From positions 186,001 through 250,000 of the forward strand of contig NZ_JACHJJ010000003.1 in the NCBI RefSeq assembly GCF_014203605.1: 64,000 bases of DNA, written 5' to 3'. The notes beneath the pieces were generated by a model. It made no database searches and was not told where the DNA came from. It saw only the letters and a list, made by a program, of their open reading frames with translations. Below are positions 52,658-61,331 of the stretch, piece after piece. How positions within the stretch are numbered: the first letter of the stretch is position 1; the number at the start of each line of letters is the position of its first letter. A program made the translations under genes and the position numbers. Source of the DNA: Thiemannella venezuelensis (GTDB lineage: Bacteria > Actinomycetota > Actinomycetes > Streptosporangiales > Streptosporangiaceae).

Positions 52658-54389
52658 CGCGTCCCCCGTCGGCCGTCGCCGGCGTCAGCATCGGCGTCAT
52701 CTGTCCCCGCCATGTCCGCCGCATCTCCACCTCCGGCGGCACCAGCGGCAGCGGCGACCCCCTCAGCTCCGTCCCGGCCGCCCGGGGCAGCGAGAGCCGG
52801 AACTGCGAGCCCTCCCCCGGTGATCCCCACGCCTGGAGCCAGCCGCCGTGCAGCATGGCGTCCTCGCGGGAGATGGCCAGGCCGAGCCCGGTGCCGCCGA
52901 TGGTCCGCGCGCGGGACGGGTCGGCCCGCCAGAAGCGGTCGAAGACCATGTTCTCCTCGCCCGGCTTCAGGCCCACCCCGTGGTCCCGTACGGCCACCGC
53001 CACCGCGTCCCGGTCGGCGCCGACCGAGACGACGATGTCCCGGCCCTCGCCGTGCTCGATCGCGTTGAACAGCAGGTTGCGCAGGATGCGCTCGACGCGG
53101 CGGCTGTCCATCTCGGCCATGCAGGGCTCACCCGGCAGGCGCAGGTCGAAGCGGGTGGAGTGGCGCTCGGCGAGGGCCTCCGAGTCGGCGACCGCGCGCA
53201 GCACCACGTCCCTGACGTCGACCGAGTCGACGTCGAGCGTGGCCGCGCCCGCGTCGTAGCGGCTGATCTCCAGCAGGTCGGCGAGCATCGACTCGAACCG
53301 CTCCAGCTGGTTCTGCATCAGCTCGGCCGAGCGCGCCGCCATCGGGTCGAAGTCCTCGCGGGCGTCGTAGAGCAGGTCCGCGGCCATCCGCACGGTGGTC
53401 AGCGGGGTGCGCAGCTCGTGCGAGACGTCGGAGACGAACTGCCGCTGCACCTGGGAGAGCTCCTCCAGCTGGTGGATCTTCAGCGCCAGGTTCGCCGCCA
53501 TCTCGTTGAAGGAGATGGCCAGGCGGGCGAGGTCGTCCTCGCCGCGCACCCTGAGCCGCTCGTCCAGCCGCCCGGCGGCCAGCCGCTCCGCGGCCTGGCG
53601 CGTGAGCCGTACCGGGGTGACCACCTGGCGGGTGACCAGCGAGGCGATCGCGGCGAGCAGGAGCACCAGCCCGACGCCGACCACGACGAGCATCTGCCGG
53701 ACGGAGGTGAGGGTCTTCTCCTCCTTGTCCAGCGGGACCAGATGGTAGATCTCGTATCCGTCGTCGACCAGGGGGGTGCCCGTGGTGTCCAGGCGCGTGC
53801 CGATCACCAGGCCGGGGACCGGCCGGCCCTCGCGGCCCTCGTAGTACAGGTCGCTGAACCAGGGGCTGTTCTCGCCGGCGTCCTTCTTGAGCACCTCCTC
53901 GCGCATCTTCTCCGTCACGCTGCGCTCGTCGATGTTCATCGTGCCGAAGAAGGCTCCCGGCAGCCTCCTGTTGCGGATCACCACCGAGTAGCGGCCGGCC
54001 GACCCCGCCCGGTTCGCCAGCGCCTCGGTCGCCTCGCCCAGCGGGCTCTCCCCGCTGTGCTGGAGCGTCTTGCCGGTGTCCCCCGACTGCTTGGACGCCT
54101 CGCTCTCCGGCTGGGCGAGGAAGCCGAGGACCGTCCTGCGGTCGGCCTGCGCCTCGCTCGTCGCGGCCCGCACGCGGTCGTTCAGCACGGACGCGCTGAT
54201 CTGCTGCTCCAGGAAGACCCCGAGCACGGCGACCACCGCGATGGAGATGACCAGCGTGCTGGTGACCACGCGGAGCTGCAGGGACCGCCAGAAGACCCGG
54301 CGCAGGCGGCCGGCCGCGCGCCGGGTGCGCCGCCGTACGCCCCGCGCCAGCTGGCGCGGGGTACGGCGGCGCTTCTTCACGGGAGGCAT
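52647..54389 (-). CDS. mtrB: Sensor histidine kinase MtrB
   Basis: A 580-residue kinase. An Arg-rich N-terminal tail precedes helix 1 (VVTSTLVISIAVVAVLGVFL); the extracytoplasmic sensor runs to helix 2 near residue 220, followed by a HAMP domain. The phosphoacceptor His is in QFVSDVSHELRTPLTTVRMA; the ATPase domain has the N box LRNLLFNAIEHGEG, VRDHGVGL and GGTGLGLAISREDAM. With MtrA it controls cell division and osmotic or wall stress. It starts 34 bases after mtrA. Confidence 0.96.
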   Translation of the reverse strand: MPPVKKRRRTPRQLARGVRRRTRRAAGRLRRVFWRSLQLRVVTSTLVISIAVVAVLGVFLEQQISASVLNDRVRAATSEAQADRRTVLGFLAQPESEASKQSGDTGKTLQHSGESPLGEATEALANRAGSAGRYSVVIRNRRLPGAFFGTMNIDERSVTEKMREEVLKKDAGENSPWFSDLYYEGREGRPVPGLVIGTRLDTTGTPLVDDGYEIYHLVPLDKEEKTLTSVRQMLVVVGVGLVLLLAAIASLVTRQVVTPVRLTRQAAERLAAGRLDERLRVRGEDDLARLAISFNEMAANLALKIHQLEELSQVQRQFVSDVSHELRTPLTTVRMAADLLYDAREDFDPMAARSAELMQNQLERFESMLADLLEISRYDAGAATLDVDSVDVRDVVLRAVADSEALAERHSTRFDLRLPGEPCMAEMDSRRVERILRNLLFNAIEHGEGRDIVVSVGADRDAVAVAVRDHGVGLKPGEENMVFDRFWRADPSRARTIGGTGLGLAISREDAMLHGGWLQAWGSPGEGSQFRLSLPRAAGTELRGSPLPLVPPEVEMRRTWRGQMTPMLTPATADGGRDAD

Positions 54390-54423
54390 GTCGGGATCCG
54401 GGGGGAGGGCGGCCGGGCTCGGC

Positions 54424-55101
54424 TCAGGCCGGGCCGGCCTTGTAGCCCACGCCGCGGACCGTCACCACGATCTCCGGGTGCTCCGGATCCTTCTCGATCT
54501 TGGCGCGGAGCCGCTGGACGTGCACGTTGACCAGCCGGGTGTCGGCCGCGTGCCGGTAGCCCCAGACCTGCTCCAGCAGGACCTCCCGGGTGAAGACCTG
54601 GCGGGGCTTGCGGGCGAGCGCGACCAGCAGGTCGAACTCGAGCGGCGTGAGGTTGATGGTCTCCTCGGCCCGCTTGACGGAGTGGCCGGCGACGTCGATG
54701 GTGATGTCGCCGATCTGCAGGATCTCCGGGGTCGGCTCGTCGGTGCGGCGCAGCCGCGCGCGGACCCTGGCCACGAGCTCCTTGGGCTTGAACGGCTTGA
54801 CGATGTAGTCGTCGGCCCCGGACTCCAGCCCGAGCACCACGTCGATGGTGTCGCTCTTGGCCGTCAGCATGACGATGGGAACGCCGGACTCGGCGCGGAT
54901 CCTGCGGCAGACGTCGATGCCGTCGGCGCCGGGCAGCATCAGGTCCAGCAGGACCAGGTCCGGCCGAGTGTCGCGGAACGCGTCGAGCGCCTTGTCCCCG
55001 TCGGAGACGAAGGAAGGTTCGAAACCCTCTCCGCGCAGCACGATGCCGAGCATCTCGGCGAGAGCGGCGTCGTCGTCGACGACCAGCACGCGTCCTTTCA
55101 T
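54424..55101 (-). CDS. mtrA: Response regulator MtrA (OmpR family)
   Basis: A 225-residue regulator. The receiver is GRVLVVDDDAALAEMLGIVL with Asp in DLVLLDLMLPGADG and Lys in DDYIVKPFKPKEL; the winged-helix DNA-binding domain has INLTPLEFDLLVALARKPRQ and HAADTRLVNVHVQRLRAKIE. This matches actinobacterial MtrA almost throughout. A possible promoter (TTCAGT, 17 bases, TAGAAA) lies on the minus strand within 55102-55170. It is the first gene of the mtrAB-lpqB-comF unit. Confidence 0.97.
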   Translation of the reverse strand: MKGRVLVVDDDAALAEMLGIVLRGEGFEPSFVSDGDKALDAFRDTRPDLVLLDLMLPGADGIDVCRRIRAESGVPIVMLTAKSDTIDVVLGLESGADDYIVKPFKPKELVARVRARLRRTDEPTPEILQIGDITIDVAGHSVKRAEETINLTPLEFDLLVALARKPRQVFTREVLLEQVWGYRHAADTRLVNVHVQRLRAKIEKDPEHPEIVVTVRGVGYKAGPA

Positions 55102-55440
55102 GGCCCCTCATTCGTTTTACGCAGCTAGGGAGTTTCTACGGCAAACCGTATGATTACTGAAGGTTACCCTTGCCCGACCACCGGATGGCACAGTCAGATG
55201 GTCGGCATCCGGATGCCGAATTTTAGGCCCGCGCGGTGCGGAGTGTGCGGCGGCGCCCCCGGATGGCCGCTTCCGGCCTCGGCACCCCGATGCCGGATGG
55301 GAGCGGTCACCCCCCAGTCTGCGGTAAACGGCGCTGCTCGGCCATCCCCATGGCCTCTCTCGCCGTCCCCGGCCGTGCAATCGCGGCGAACAATCCCCCC
55401 GAACAGCCCAATCAGCGGCCCCTCGTGCCAGGATTGGGAT
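55102..55440. other. Divergent promoter region between mtrA and the MoxR operon
   Basis: A gene-free region of 339 bases with AT-rich DNA next to mtrA (55108-55170) and GATGCCG repeats at 55211-55217 and 55290-55296 (CGGATGCCG/CCGATGCCGGATG). It should hold the mtrA promoter and that of the membrane-protein gene. Confidence 0.45.
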
Positions 55441-56859
55441 ATGTCAGACGGTCACGGCTTCAACCCCGACACGCCACCGGGCTGGGCGTCCAACCAGCCC
55501 CCGCCCTACGGCGGCCAGGGGCCGGAGCCGTGGGCCACTCCCGGCTCCGGCGGCACTCCCCCCAAGAGCCCGGGGAACCCGTACGGCGGAGCACCCGGCC
55601 CGTACGACCGGCAACCCGGCGGAGCAGGGCCCCACGGCCAGCAGCCCTACGGCGGGGCACCCGGCTCCTACGGCCAGCAGCCCTACGGCGGGGCACCGGG
55701 TCCCTACGGGTACGGCGCCCCGGCCTACGGGGCCCCGCCCGCGCTCAAGCCCGGCATCATCCCGCTGCGCCCGCTCGCCCTGGGCGACATCTACAACGGC
55801 GCGGTCCAGTTCATCCGGAGCAACCCCAGGGCCACCCTGGGCCTGTCCGCGGCGGTGACCGCCGTCTCCGCGATCATCGGGCTGCTCGTGCAGCTCCCGA
55901 CCCTGGGCATGCTGGCCGACGCCGCCGCGGACCCGACCGCGTTCACCCGGGACCCCTCGCAGCTCTTCGGCGCCTTCACCACCTTCTTCCTGGGCACCCT
56001 CGTCGGCGCCGTCCTCCAGATGATCGCGATCATCGTGCTGAGCGGCATGCTCACCAGCGTGCTGGGCCGCTCCGTGTTCGGCGAGCCGGTCTCCGTGGGA
56101 CAGGCCTGGCGGCTGACCGCCGGCCGGATCCTGCCGCTGCTGGGACTGGCGCTGCTCCAGGTCCTCATGGTCTTCGGGCTCATGATCGCGCTCGTCGCGG
56201 TGGCCACCGTGCTGATCAGTGTGATCATCGCGGCGGAGGCGCCGGTCGCGCTCGCCGTCGTGGTGGGCCTCGTCCTCGGCCTCGGCAGCATCGCCGGCGC
56301 GATCTTCCTCTACACCAAGCTCAGCCTCGCCGGACCGGTGATCGTGCTGGAGCGCGCCGGGGCGTTCACCGCCATCGGCCGGTCGTTCCGCCTGGTCAAG
56401 GGCGACTTCTGGCGGGTCTTCGGCATCCTGCTCCTCACCGCGATCATCGCGGGCCTGGTCGGCGGAGCCGTGAGCGTGCCGTTCTCCCTCACCAGCGGGC
56501 TGATCTCCCCCACCGACCAGGATTTCGAGACGGCGCTGACGGTCTCCCTGATCCTGAGCTCGCTGGGCGCCATCGTCTCCGGGACGATCACCAACCCCTT
56601 CTCCGCCGCCGTCACCGCGCTCCTCTACACCGACCGGCGGATGCGCGCCGAGGCGTTCGACCTGGTCCTCCAGACCGCCGCCACGGACCGCCAGCGCGGC
56701 GTGCACGGTCCGGCCGCCGAGGACCTGTGGCACCCGTCCCACGCCGCGGGCGCCCAGCCCTACGGCTACGGCTACGGCTACGGCCAGCCGCCCCAGGGAC
56801 CGCAGGGCCCCCACGGCTACGGCCACCCGCCCCAGGATCCGGGAGCCTGGCCCCGGTGA
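55441..56859 (+). CDS. Membrane protein with Pro/Gly/Tyr-rich tails (GPDPase-memb-like)
   Basis: A 472-residue protein. Residues 1-100 are disordered and built from repeats of PYGGAPG and QQPYGG; about six helices follow from residue 120 (AVTAVSAIIGLLVQLPTLGML, MIAIIVLSGMLTSVLG, ILLLTAIIAGLVGG) in the pattern of the membrane domain of glycerophosphoryl diester phosphodiesterase-like proteins. A second YGYGYGYGQPPQ tail ends it. No catalytic domain is present. It opens the MoxR operon and overlaps the next gene by GTGA. Confidence 0.78.
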   Translation: MSDGHGFNPDTPPGWASNQPPPYGGQGPEPWATPGSGGTPPKSPGNPYGGAPGPYDRQPGGAGPHGQQPYGGAPGSYGQQPYGGAPGPYGYGAPAYGAPPALKPGIIPLRPLALGDIYNGAVQFIRSNPRATLGLSAAVTAVSAIIGLLVQLPTLGMLADAAADPTAFTRDPSQLFGAFTTFFLGTLVGAVLQMIAIIVLSGMLTSVLGRSVFGEPVSVGQAWRLTAGRILPLLGLALLQVLMVFGLMIALVAVATVLISVIIAAEAPVALAVVVGLVLGLGSIAGAIFLYTKLSLAGPVIVLERAGAFTAIGRSFRLVKGDFWRVFGILLLTAIIAGLVGGAVSVPFSLTSGLISPTDQDFETALTVSLILSSLGAIVSGTITNPFSAAVTALLYTDRRMRAEAFDLVLQTAATDRQRGVHGPAAEDLWHPSHAAGAQPYGYGYGYGQPPQGPQGPHGYGHPPQDPGAWPR

Positions 56860-57485
56860 TCTCCGACGTCCCGGTCGACATCACGCGGGAGGACGCCCGG
56901 GAGGCGGCCGTCCGCGAGCTGGCCACGTCGATCTACCCCAAGGAATCCTGGTGGGACCGGTTCCTGGAGGGGGTGAGGGACTGGCTGTCCGACCTGATCG
57001 ACTCCGCCTCCGGCGTGCCCGGCGGCTGGTTCTCGATCATCCTGCTGGTCCTCGTCATCCTCGGCGTCGCCCTGCCCGTCCTGTCGATGGCCCGCAGGGC
57101 CAGCCGCGCCCGGACGGGTGGCGGCGCCGGCGAACTGCTCGGCGGGCGCGCCCGCACCGCGGCCGAGCACCGCGCCGTCGCCGAGGCCCACGCGGCCGCG
57201 GGCCGGTGGTCCGAGGCGATCAGGGAGCGGCTGCGGGCCATCGCCCGCACCCTGGAGGACCGGGCCCTCCTCGAACGGCTGCCCGGCCGTACCGCGGACG
57301 AGCTGGCCGCCGAGGCCGGCCGGATGCTCCCCGGCGCCGCCGCCGCGCTGGCCGAGGGCGCCCGCCTCTTCGACGACGTCACCTACGGCGACCTGCCCGG
57401 CACCGCCGAGGGCTACCGGCGCATGGCCGACCTCGACGACCTCGTCCTCCAGGCCAGGCCGGCGCTGTCGGGAGCCCCGGGATGA
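56856..57485 (+). CDS. DUF4129 domain protein
   Basis: A 209-residue protein: an N-terminal segment (ISDVPVDITREDAREAAVRE) and an amphipathic piece, one membrane helix (WFSIILLVLVILGVALPVL), then the DUF4129 domain (AAGRWSEAIRERLRAIARTLEDR, GRTADELAAEAGRMLP, ARLFDDVTYGDLPGTAEGYRRM). The family is linked by gene order to MoxR/DUF58 systems and transglutaminase proteins; its role is unknown. Coupled by GTGA and ATGA to its neighbours. Confidence 0.85.
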   Translation: MISDVPVDITREDAREAAVRELATSIYPKESWWDRFLEGVRDWLSDLIDSASGVPGGWFSIILLVLVILGVALPVLSMARRASRARTGGGAGELLGGRARTAAEHRAVAEAHAAAGRWSEAIRERLRAIARTLEDRALLERLPGRTADELAAEAGRMLPGAAAALAEGARLFDDVTYGDLPGTAEGYRRMADLDDLVLQARPALSGAPG

Positions 57486-58714
57486 CCCCGGACGCGCCCG
57501 CCTCCGCGCCCGTGCCGGAGGCCGCTCCCGTGAGCGCGCCCGGCGCCCCCCTCCCGGGCGTCCCGTCCCCCGGCGCCCCGTCCCCGAGCGCGCCGGCCTC
57601 ACCGCGCGCGCAGGACCTCTGGCGGCGCTGGCGGGGGGTGCTCGGCGTCCTGGCGTTCATGGTCGTGCTCGCCGCGCTGACCGCGCTGGTCACCCAGCCG
57701 CGGCCCGGCGGCTACCTCGACCCCGAGGCGACGACCCCGGGGGGCGCGCACGCCCTCGCCCGGCTCCTGCGCGACCAGGGCGTGGAGGTACGGCCCGCGC
57801 GCACCGTCGACGAGGCCCGCGAGCTGGCCGCCCCCGACTCGCTGCTGCTGGTGACGAGGACCGAGTTCCTCGCCGCCGGGTGGCTGATGGACGACCTCGC
57901 CACGGTGCCCGGCGACCGCCTGCTCGTCGAGCCCGTGACCCAGGCGCTGCAGTCGCTCGCCCCCGGCCTCGGCGCGGGCGCGCTGACCGACGTGGAGCCG
58001 CGCGCTCCGGGCTGCGCGCTGCCCGCCGCGGTGAAGGCGGGCACCGCGGTGACCGGCGGCGTCTCCTACAACGCCCCCTCCGGCGCGACGAGCTGCTACG
58101 GCGGCGGCGTGATCCGCTACACCGACGGCGGCAGGACCGTCACCGTCCTCGGCTCCGGCGAGTTCATGAGCAACCGGCGGCTGGCCGAGGAGGGCGACGC
58201 CGCCCTCGCGATGAACCTGGCGGGCACCCGTCCGGTCGTGGTCTGGCTGGCGCCCACGTTCCCGCAGGCGGGTCCGGCCGACGGCGAGACCTCCCTGGCG
58301 GACCTGATCCCGCCGGGGGTCACGTGGGCCGCCGTGCAGCTGCTCGCGGCCGTCGTGCTGGTCGCCCTCTGGCGGGTCCGCAGGCTCGGACCGGTGGTCG
58401 CCGAACGGCTCCCGGTCGTGGTGCGCGCGGCGGAGACCGCCGAGGGGCGGGGACGCCTCTACCGGTCCCGCGGAGCCCGCGACCGGGCTGCGGCGGCCCT
58501 GCGGGCCGCGGCGCTGGACCGGATCGTCCCGCGTCTCGGGCTGGCCGGCGACGTCACCCCGGCGGGGGTCGTGGCCGCCGTCGCCATGCGGACCGGGCAG
58601 GATGCACAGCAGGCGGGAGCCGTGCTGTACGGCGCGGCGCCCGGAGACGACGCGGGGCTCGTGGCCCTGGCCCGGCACCTCGACGCCCTGGAAAGACAGG
58701 TACGAGACTCGTGA
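57482..58714 (+). CDS. DUF4350 domain protein
   Basis: A 410-residue membrane protein. A Pro/Ala-rich N-terminus precedes helix 1 (GVLGVLAFMVVLAALTALV); the outer DUF4350 domain has PGGAHALARLLRDQGVEVRP and FMSNRRLAEEGDAALAMNL, and a second helix (AAVQLLAAVVLVALWRV) is followed by a cytoplasmic part. It is a standard member of the DUF4129-DUF4350-MoxR-DUF58 set. Its stop overlaps the first of the 68-bp repeat ORFs as GTGA. Confidence 0.87.
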   Translation: MTPDAPASAPVPEAAPVSAPGAPLPGVPSPGAPSPSAPASPRAQDLWRRWRGVLGVLAFMVVLAALTALVTQPRPGGYLDPEATTPGGAHALARLLRDQGVEVRPARTVDEARELAAPDSLLLVTRTEFLAAGWLMDDLATVPGDRLLVEPVTQALQSLAPGLGAGALTDVEPRAPGCALPAAVKAGTAVTGGVSYNAPSGATSCYGGGVIRYTDGGRTVTVLGSGEFMSNRRLAEEGDAALAMNLAGTRPVVVWLAPTFPQAGPADGETSLADLIPPGVTWAAVQLLAAVVLVALWRVRRLGPVVAERLPVVVRAAETAEGRGRLYRSRGARDRAAAALRAAALDRIVPRLGLAGDVTPAGVVAAVAMRTGQDAQQAGAVLYGAAPGDDAGLVALARHLDALERQVRDS

Positions 58715-58782
58715 GCGAGCGGAGCGAGCGAGCCATGGACACAGCAGCGTCGCGAACGCGACCGACGGAGGAGGCCGCGTGA
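58711..58782 (+). CDS. Repeat micro-ORF 1 (23 residues)
   Basis: Reads MSERSERAMDTAASRTRPTE then EAA and stop. Its GTG overlaps the DUF4350 stop as GTGA and its own stop overlaps the next GTG. The upstream ribosome-binding site is weak compared with those of copies 2 and 3. Whether the peptide is made or useful is unknown; it may serve only to keep ribosomes moving to moxR. Confidence 0.5.
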   Translation: MSERSERAMDTAASRTRPTEEAA

Positions 58783-58850
58783 GCGAGCGGAGCGAGCGAG
58801 CCATGGACACAGCAGCGTCGCGAACGCGACCGACGGAGGAGGCCGCGTGA
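58779..58850 (+). CDS. Repeat micro-ORF 2 (23 residues)
   Basis: Identical to micro-ORF 1, shifted by one reading frame. GGAGGAGG at 58767-58774, inside the previous unit, stands four bases before its GTG. GTGA overlaps occur at both ends. Confidence 0.5.
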   Translation: MSERSERAMDTAASRTRPTEEAA

Positions 58851-58918
58851 GCGAGCGGAGCGAGCGAGCCATGGACACAGCAGCGTCGCGAACGCGACCG
58901 ACGGAGGAGGCCGCGTGA
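58847..58918 (+). CDS. Repeat micro-ORF 3 (23 residues)
   Basis: Third identical copy, in the remaining reading frame, with its own GGAGGAGG at 58835-58842. It ends in a GTGA overlap with the 12-residue ORF that leads into moxR. Confidence 0.5.
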   Translation: MSERSERAMDTAASRTRPTEEAA

Positions 58919-58953
58919 GCGAGCACATCAGCACGGGGGAGAAGAACGCGTGA
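58915..58953 (+). CDS. Coupling micro-ORF before moxR (12 residues)
   Basis: Reads MSEHISTGEKNA and stops at a TGA that overlaps the moxR GTG. It shares its first ten bases with the 68-bp unit and is probably the ancestral linker into which the units expanded. GGAGGAGG of unit 3 is its ribosome-binding site; GGGGGAG within it serves moxR. Confidence 0.45.
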   Translation: MSEHISTGEKNA

Positions 58954-59996
58954 CCATGCCCGGGGCGGGGCCCGATCCGAGCCCCCAGCAGACCATCGCC
59001 TACCCGAACCGGATCCCCGGCGCGGACCGGGGCCCGGCCGGCGGCCCGGGCGGTGACGCGGCCCGCGCCTCGCTCGGCGCGCTGCGCGCCGAGGTCGCCA
59101 AGGCCGTCGTCGGCCAGGACGCCGTGGTCACCGGCCTGGTGATCGCCCTGCTCTGCCGGGGCCACGTGCTGCTCGAAGGCGTGCCCGGCGTCGCCAAGAC
59201 CCTGCTGGTCCGGACCATGGCCACGGCGCTGTCCATGGACTTCAAGCGCGTGCAGTTCACCCCGGACCTGATGCCGGGAGACGTGACGGGTTCGCTGGTC
59301 TACGACGCGAAGACCTCGGAGTTCGAGTTCCACGAGGGTCCGGTCTTCACCAACCTGCTGCTCGCCGACGAGATCAACCGCACACCGCCCAAGACCCAGG
59401 CCGCCCTGCTGGAGGCCATGGAGGAGCGGCAGGTCAGCGTCGAGGGAACACCCCGCAGACTGCCCGACCCGTTCATCGTCGCGGCCACCCAGAACCCGGT
59501 CGAGTACGAGGGCACCTACCAGCTCCCCGAGGCCCAGCTCGACCGGTTCCTGCTCAAGCTCACCGTGCCGCTCCCCTCGCGCGAGCAGGAGATCGCGGTG
59601 CTGGAGCGGCACGCGCACGGCTTCGACCCCAGGGACCTGTCCCAGATCAAGGCGGTGACCTCGGCAGAGGACCTGGCCGTGGGGCGCGCGGCGGTCGCCC
59701 AGGTGCACGTGGGCCCCGAGGTCCTCGGCTACGCCGTGGACATCGCCCGCGCCACCCGGCAGTCGCCGTCCCTGCGCATGGGCGTCTCCCCGCGCGGCGC
59801 GACCGCGCTGCTGGGCGCCTCCCGGGCCTGGGCCTGGCTGTCGGGCCGCGGCTACGTCACCCCGGACGACATCAAGGCGCTGGCCCTGCCCGCGCTCCGG
59901 CACCGGATCCAGCTCCGGCCCGAGGCCGAGCTGGAAGGCGCGACCCCCGACGGCGTCCTCGACGGCATCCTCGCCGCCGTCCCCGTGCCGCGCTGA
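58950..59996 (+). CDS. MoxR-family AAA+ ATPase
   Basis: A 348-residue AAA+ protein. Walker A is LLEGVPGVAKTLLVRTM, Walker B TNLLLADEINRTPPKTQAALLEAM, with sensor regions in FIVAATQNPVEYEGTYQLPEAQLDRF and MGVSPRGATALL. MoxR ATPases act as chaperones that assemble or activate partners, often with VWA-like DUF58 proteins, which follow here. The GTG at 58950 has GGGGGAG eight bases upstream. An N-terminal Pro/Gly-rich extension of about 40 residues is present. Confidence 0.95.
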   Translation: MTMPGAGPDPSPQQTIAYPNRIPGADRGPAGGPGGDAARASLGALRAEVAKAVVGQDAVVTGLVIALLCRGHVLLEGVPGVAKTLLVRTMATALSMDFKRVQFTPDLMPGDVTGSLVYDAKTSEFEFHEGPVFTNLLLADEINRTPPKTQAALLEAMEERQVSVEGTPRRLPDPFIVAATQNPVEYEGTYQLPEAQLDRFLLKLTVPLPSREQEIAVLERHAHGFDPRDLSQIKAVTSAEDLAVGRAAVAQVHVGPEVLGYAVDIARATRQSPSLRMGVSPRGATALLGASRAWAWLSGRGYVTPDDIKALALPALRHRIQLRPEAELEGATPDGVLDGILAAVPVPR

Positions 59997-61318
59997 TGGC
60001 GCTCACCGGACGCACCGGGCTGCTCGCCGCCGTGAGCGCGCTCGCGGTGCTGTTCGCCCCGCAGCCGGGCGCCGCCGTCCTCGGGCTGCTCCTGCTCCTG
60101 GCGGCGCTGGTCACGGTGGACCTGCTGCTCGCCGGGTCCGTCCGCCCGCTCCGGCTGGAGCGCGCGGGGGAGCGCAGGGTACGGCTCGGCGACTCCGTCG
60201 AGATGGTCCTGACCGTGGAGAACCCGGGGCGGCGGCGGGTCCGCGGCCGGGTCAGGGACGCCTGGCCGCCCAGCGCCCGCGCGCGGCCGGCGGAGCAGCC
60301 GCTGGACGTCCCCGCCGGGGAGCGCCGCCGGATCGTCACCACGCTGGCCCCGCTCCGGCGGGGCGACCGGGAGTCCGCCGGGGTCACCGTCCGCTCGGTC
60401 GGGCCGCTGGGCCTGGCCGCGCGGCAGGGCTCGCACGCCGTGCCGTGGACGGTCCGGGTGCTGCCGCCCTTCCTCAGCCGGACCCACCTGCCGGCCAAGC
60501 TCTCCCGGCTGCGGGAGCTGGAGGGGCGCAACCCCGTGCTGATCCGCGGCCAGGGCACCGAGTTCGACTCCCTCCGGGAGTACGTGGCCGGCGACGACGT
60601 GCGCTCCATCGACTGGCGGGCGACCGCCCGGCGCAGCGACGTCGTGGTGCGGACCTGGCGGCCCGAGCGGGACCGGCGCGTGCTGATCGTGCTCGACACC
60701 AGCCGTACCTCGGCCGGGCGCGTCGGGCTGGACCCGGCCTCCGGCGACCCGTCCGGCTGGCCCCGCCTCGACTGGTCGATGGACGCCGCGCTGCTGCTCG
60801 CCGCGCTCGCGGCCCGCGCCGGGGACCGGGTGGACTTCCTCGCCCACGACCGCGCGGTCCGCGCCTGGGTGCCCGGCGCCTCCCGCACCGAGCTGCTGTC
60901 CGTCCTGGTCAACGCCATGGCGCCGATGGAGGCGGAGCTGGTCGAGGCCGACTCCGAGGGCATGGTCACCGCGATCATGTCCAGGGCCGCCCACCGCTGC
61001 CTGGTGGTGCTGCTCACCGACCTGAACCCGGCCTCCCTGGAGGAGGGCCTGCTCCCGGTACTCCCCCAGCTCGCCTCCCGCCACCTGGTCCTGCTCGCCG
61101 CGGTCTCCGACCCGCGGGTCGCCGCCATGGCCGAGGGCAGGGACACGCTGGAGCAGGTCTACGACGCGGCCGCGGCCGAGCACCTGCGCGGCGAGCGGCG
61201 GCGGATGACCTCGCGGCTGCGCCGCCACGGCGTCGAGGTCGTCGACGCGCTCCCCGACCAGCTCGCGCCCGCCCTCGCCGACGCCTACCTGGCCCTGAAG
61301 GCCGCCGGACGGCTCTGA
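59996..61318 (+). CDS. DUF58 protein (VWA-like partner of MoxR)
   Basis: A 440-residue protein. Two N-terminal helices (GLLAAVSALAVLFAPQPG, AAVLGLLLLLAALVTVDLLLA) precede a beta-rich part; DUF58 is marked by GTEFDSLREYVAGDDVRSIDWRATARR and a von Willebrand A-like VLIVLDTSRTSAG motif resembling MIDAS. It overlaps the moxR stop by one base (TGATG). MoxR-DUF58 pairs are thought to remodel cell-envelope or secretion complexes. Confidence 0.92.
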   Translation: MALTGRTGLLAAVSALAVLFAPQPGAAVLGLLLLLAALVTVDLLLAGSVRPLRLERAGERRVRLGDSVEMVLTVENPGRRRVRGRVRDAWPPSARARPAEQPLDVPAGERRRIVTTLAPLRRGDRESAGVTVRSVGPLGLAARQGSHAVPWTVRVLPPFLSRTHLPAKLSRLRELEGRNPVLIRGQGTEFDSLREYVAGDDVRSIDWRATARRSDVVVRTWRPERDRRVLIVLDTSRTSAGRVGLDPASGDPSGWPRLDWSMDAALLLAALAARAGDRVDFLAHDRAVRAWVPGASRTELLSVLVNAMAPMEAELVEADSEGMVTAIMSRAAHRCLVVLLTDLNPASLEEGLLPVLPQLASRHLVLLAAVSDPRVAAMAEGRDTLEQVYDAAAAEHLRGERRRMTSRLRRHGVEVVDALPDQLAPALADAYLALKAAGRL

Positions 61319-61331
61319 ACGGATGTCCGGT

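Larger units (their letters stand above)
58711..58914 (+). repeat. Three perfect 68-bp tandem repeats encoding coupled micro-ORFs
   Basis: Units at 58711-58778, 58779-58846 and 58847-58914 are identical base for base. Each starts GTGAGCGAGCGGAGCGAGC and ends GACGGAGGAGGCCGC. A fourth partial copy (GTGAGCGAGC) opens at 58915. The unit length is 68, which is 24 codons minus the four-base overlap, so each unit carries a start, 22 further codons, and a stop formed by the first bases of the next unit. Confidence 0.97.

Noticed and set aside
58950-58964. The ATG at 58956 as the moxR start
   Set aside because: The GTG at 58950 forms the GTGA overlap that every junction in this chain uses and has a well-placed GGGGGAG.
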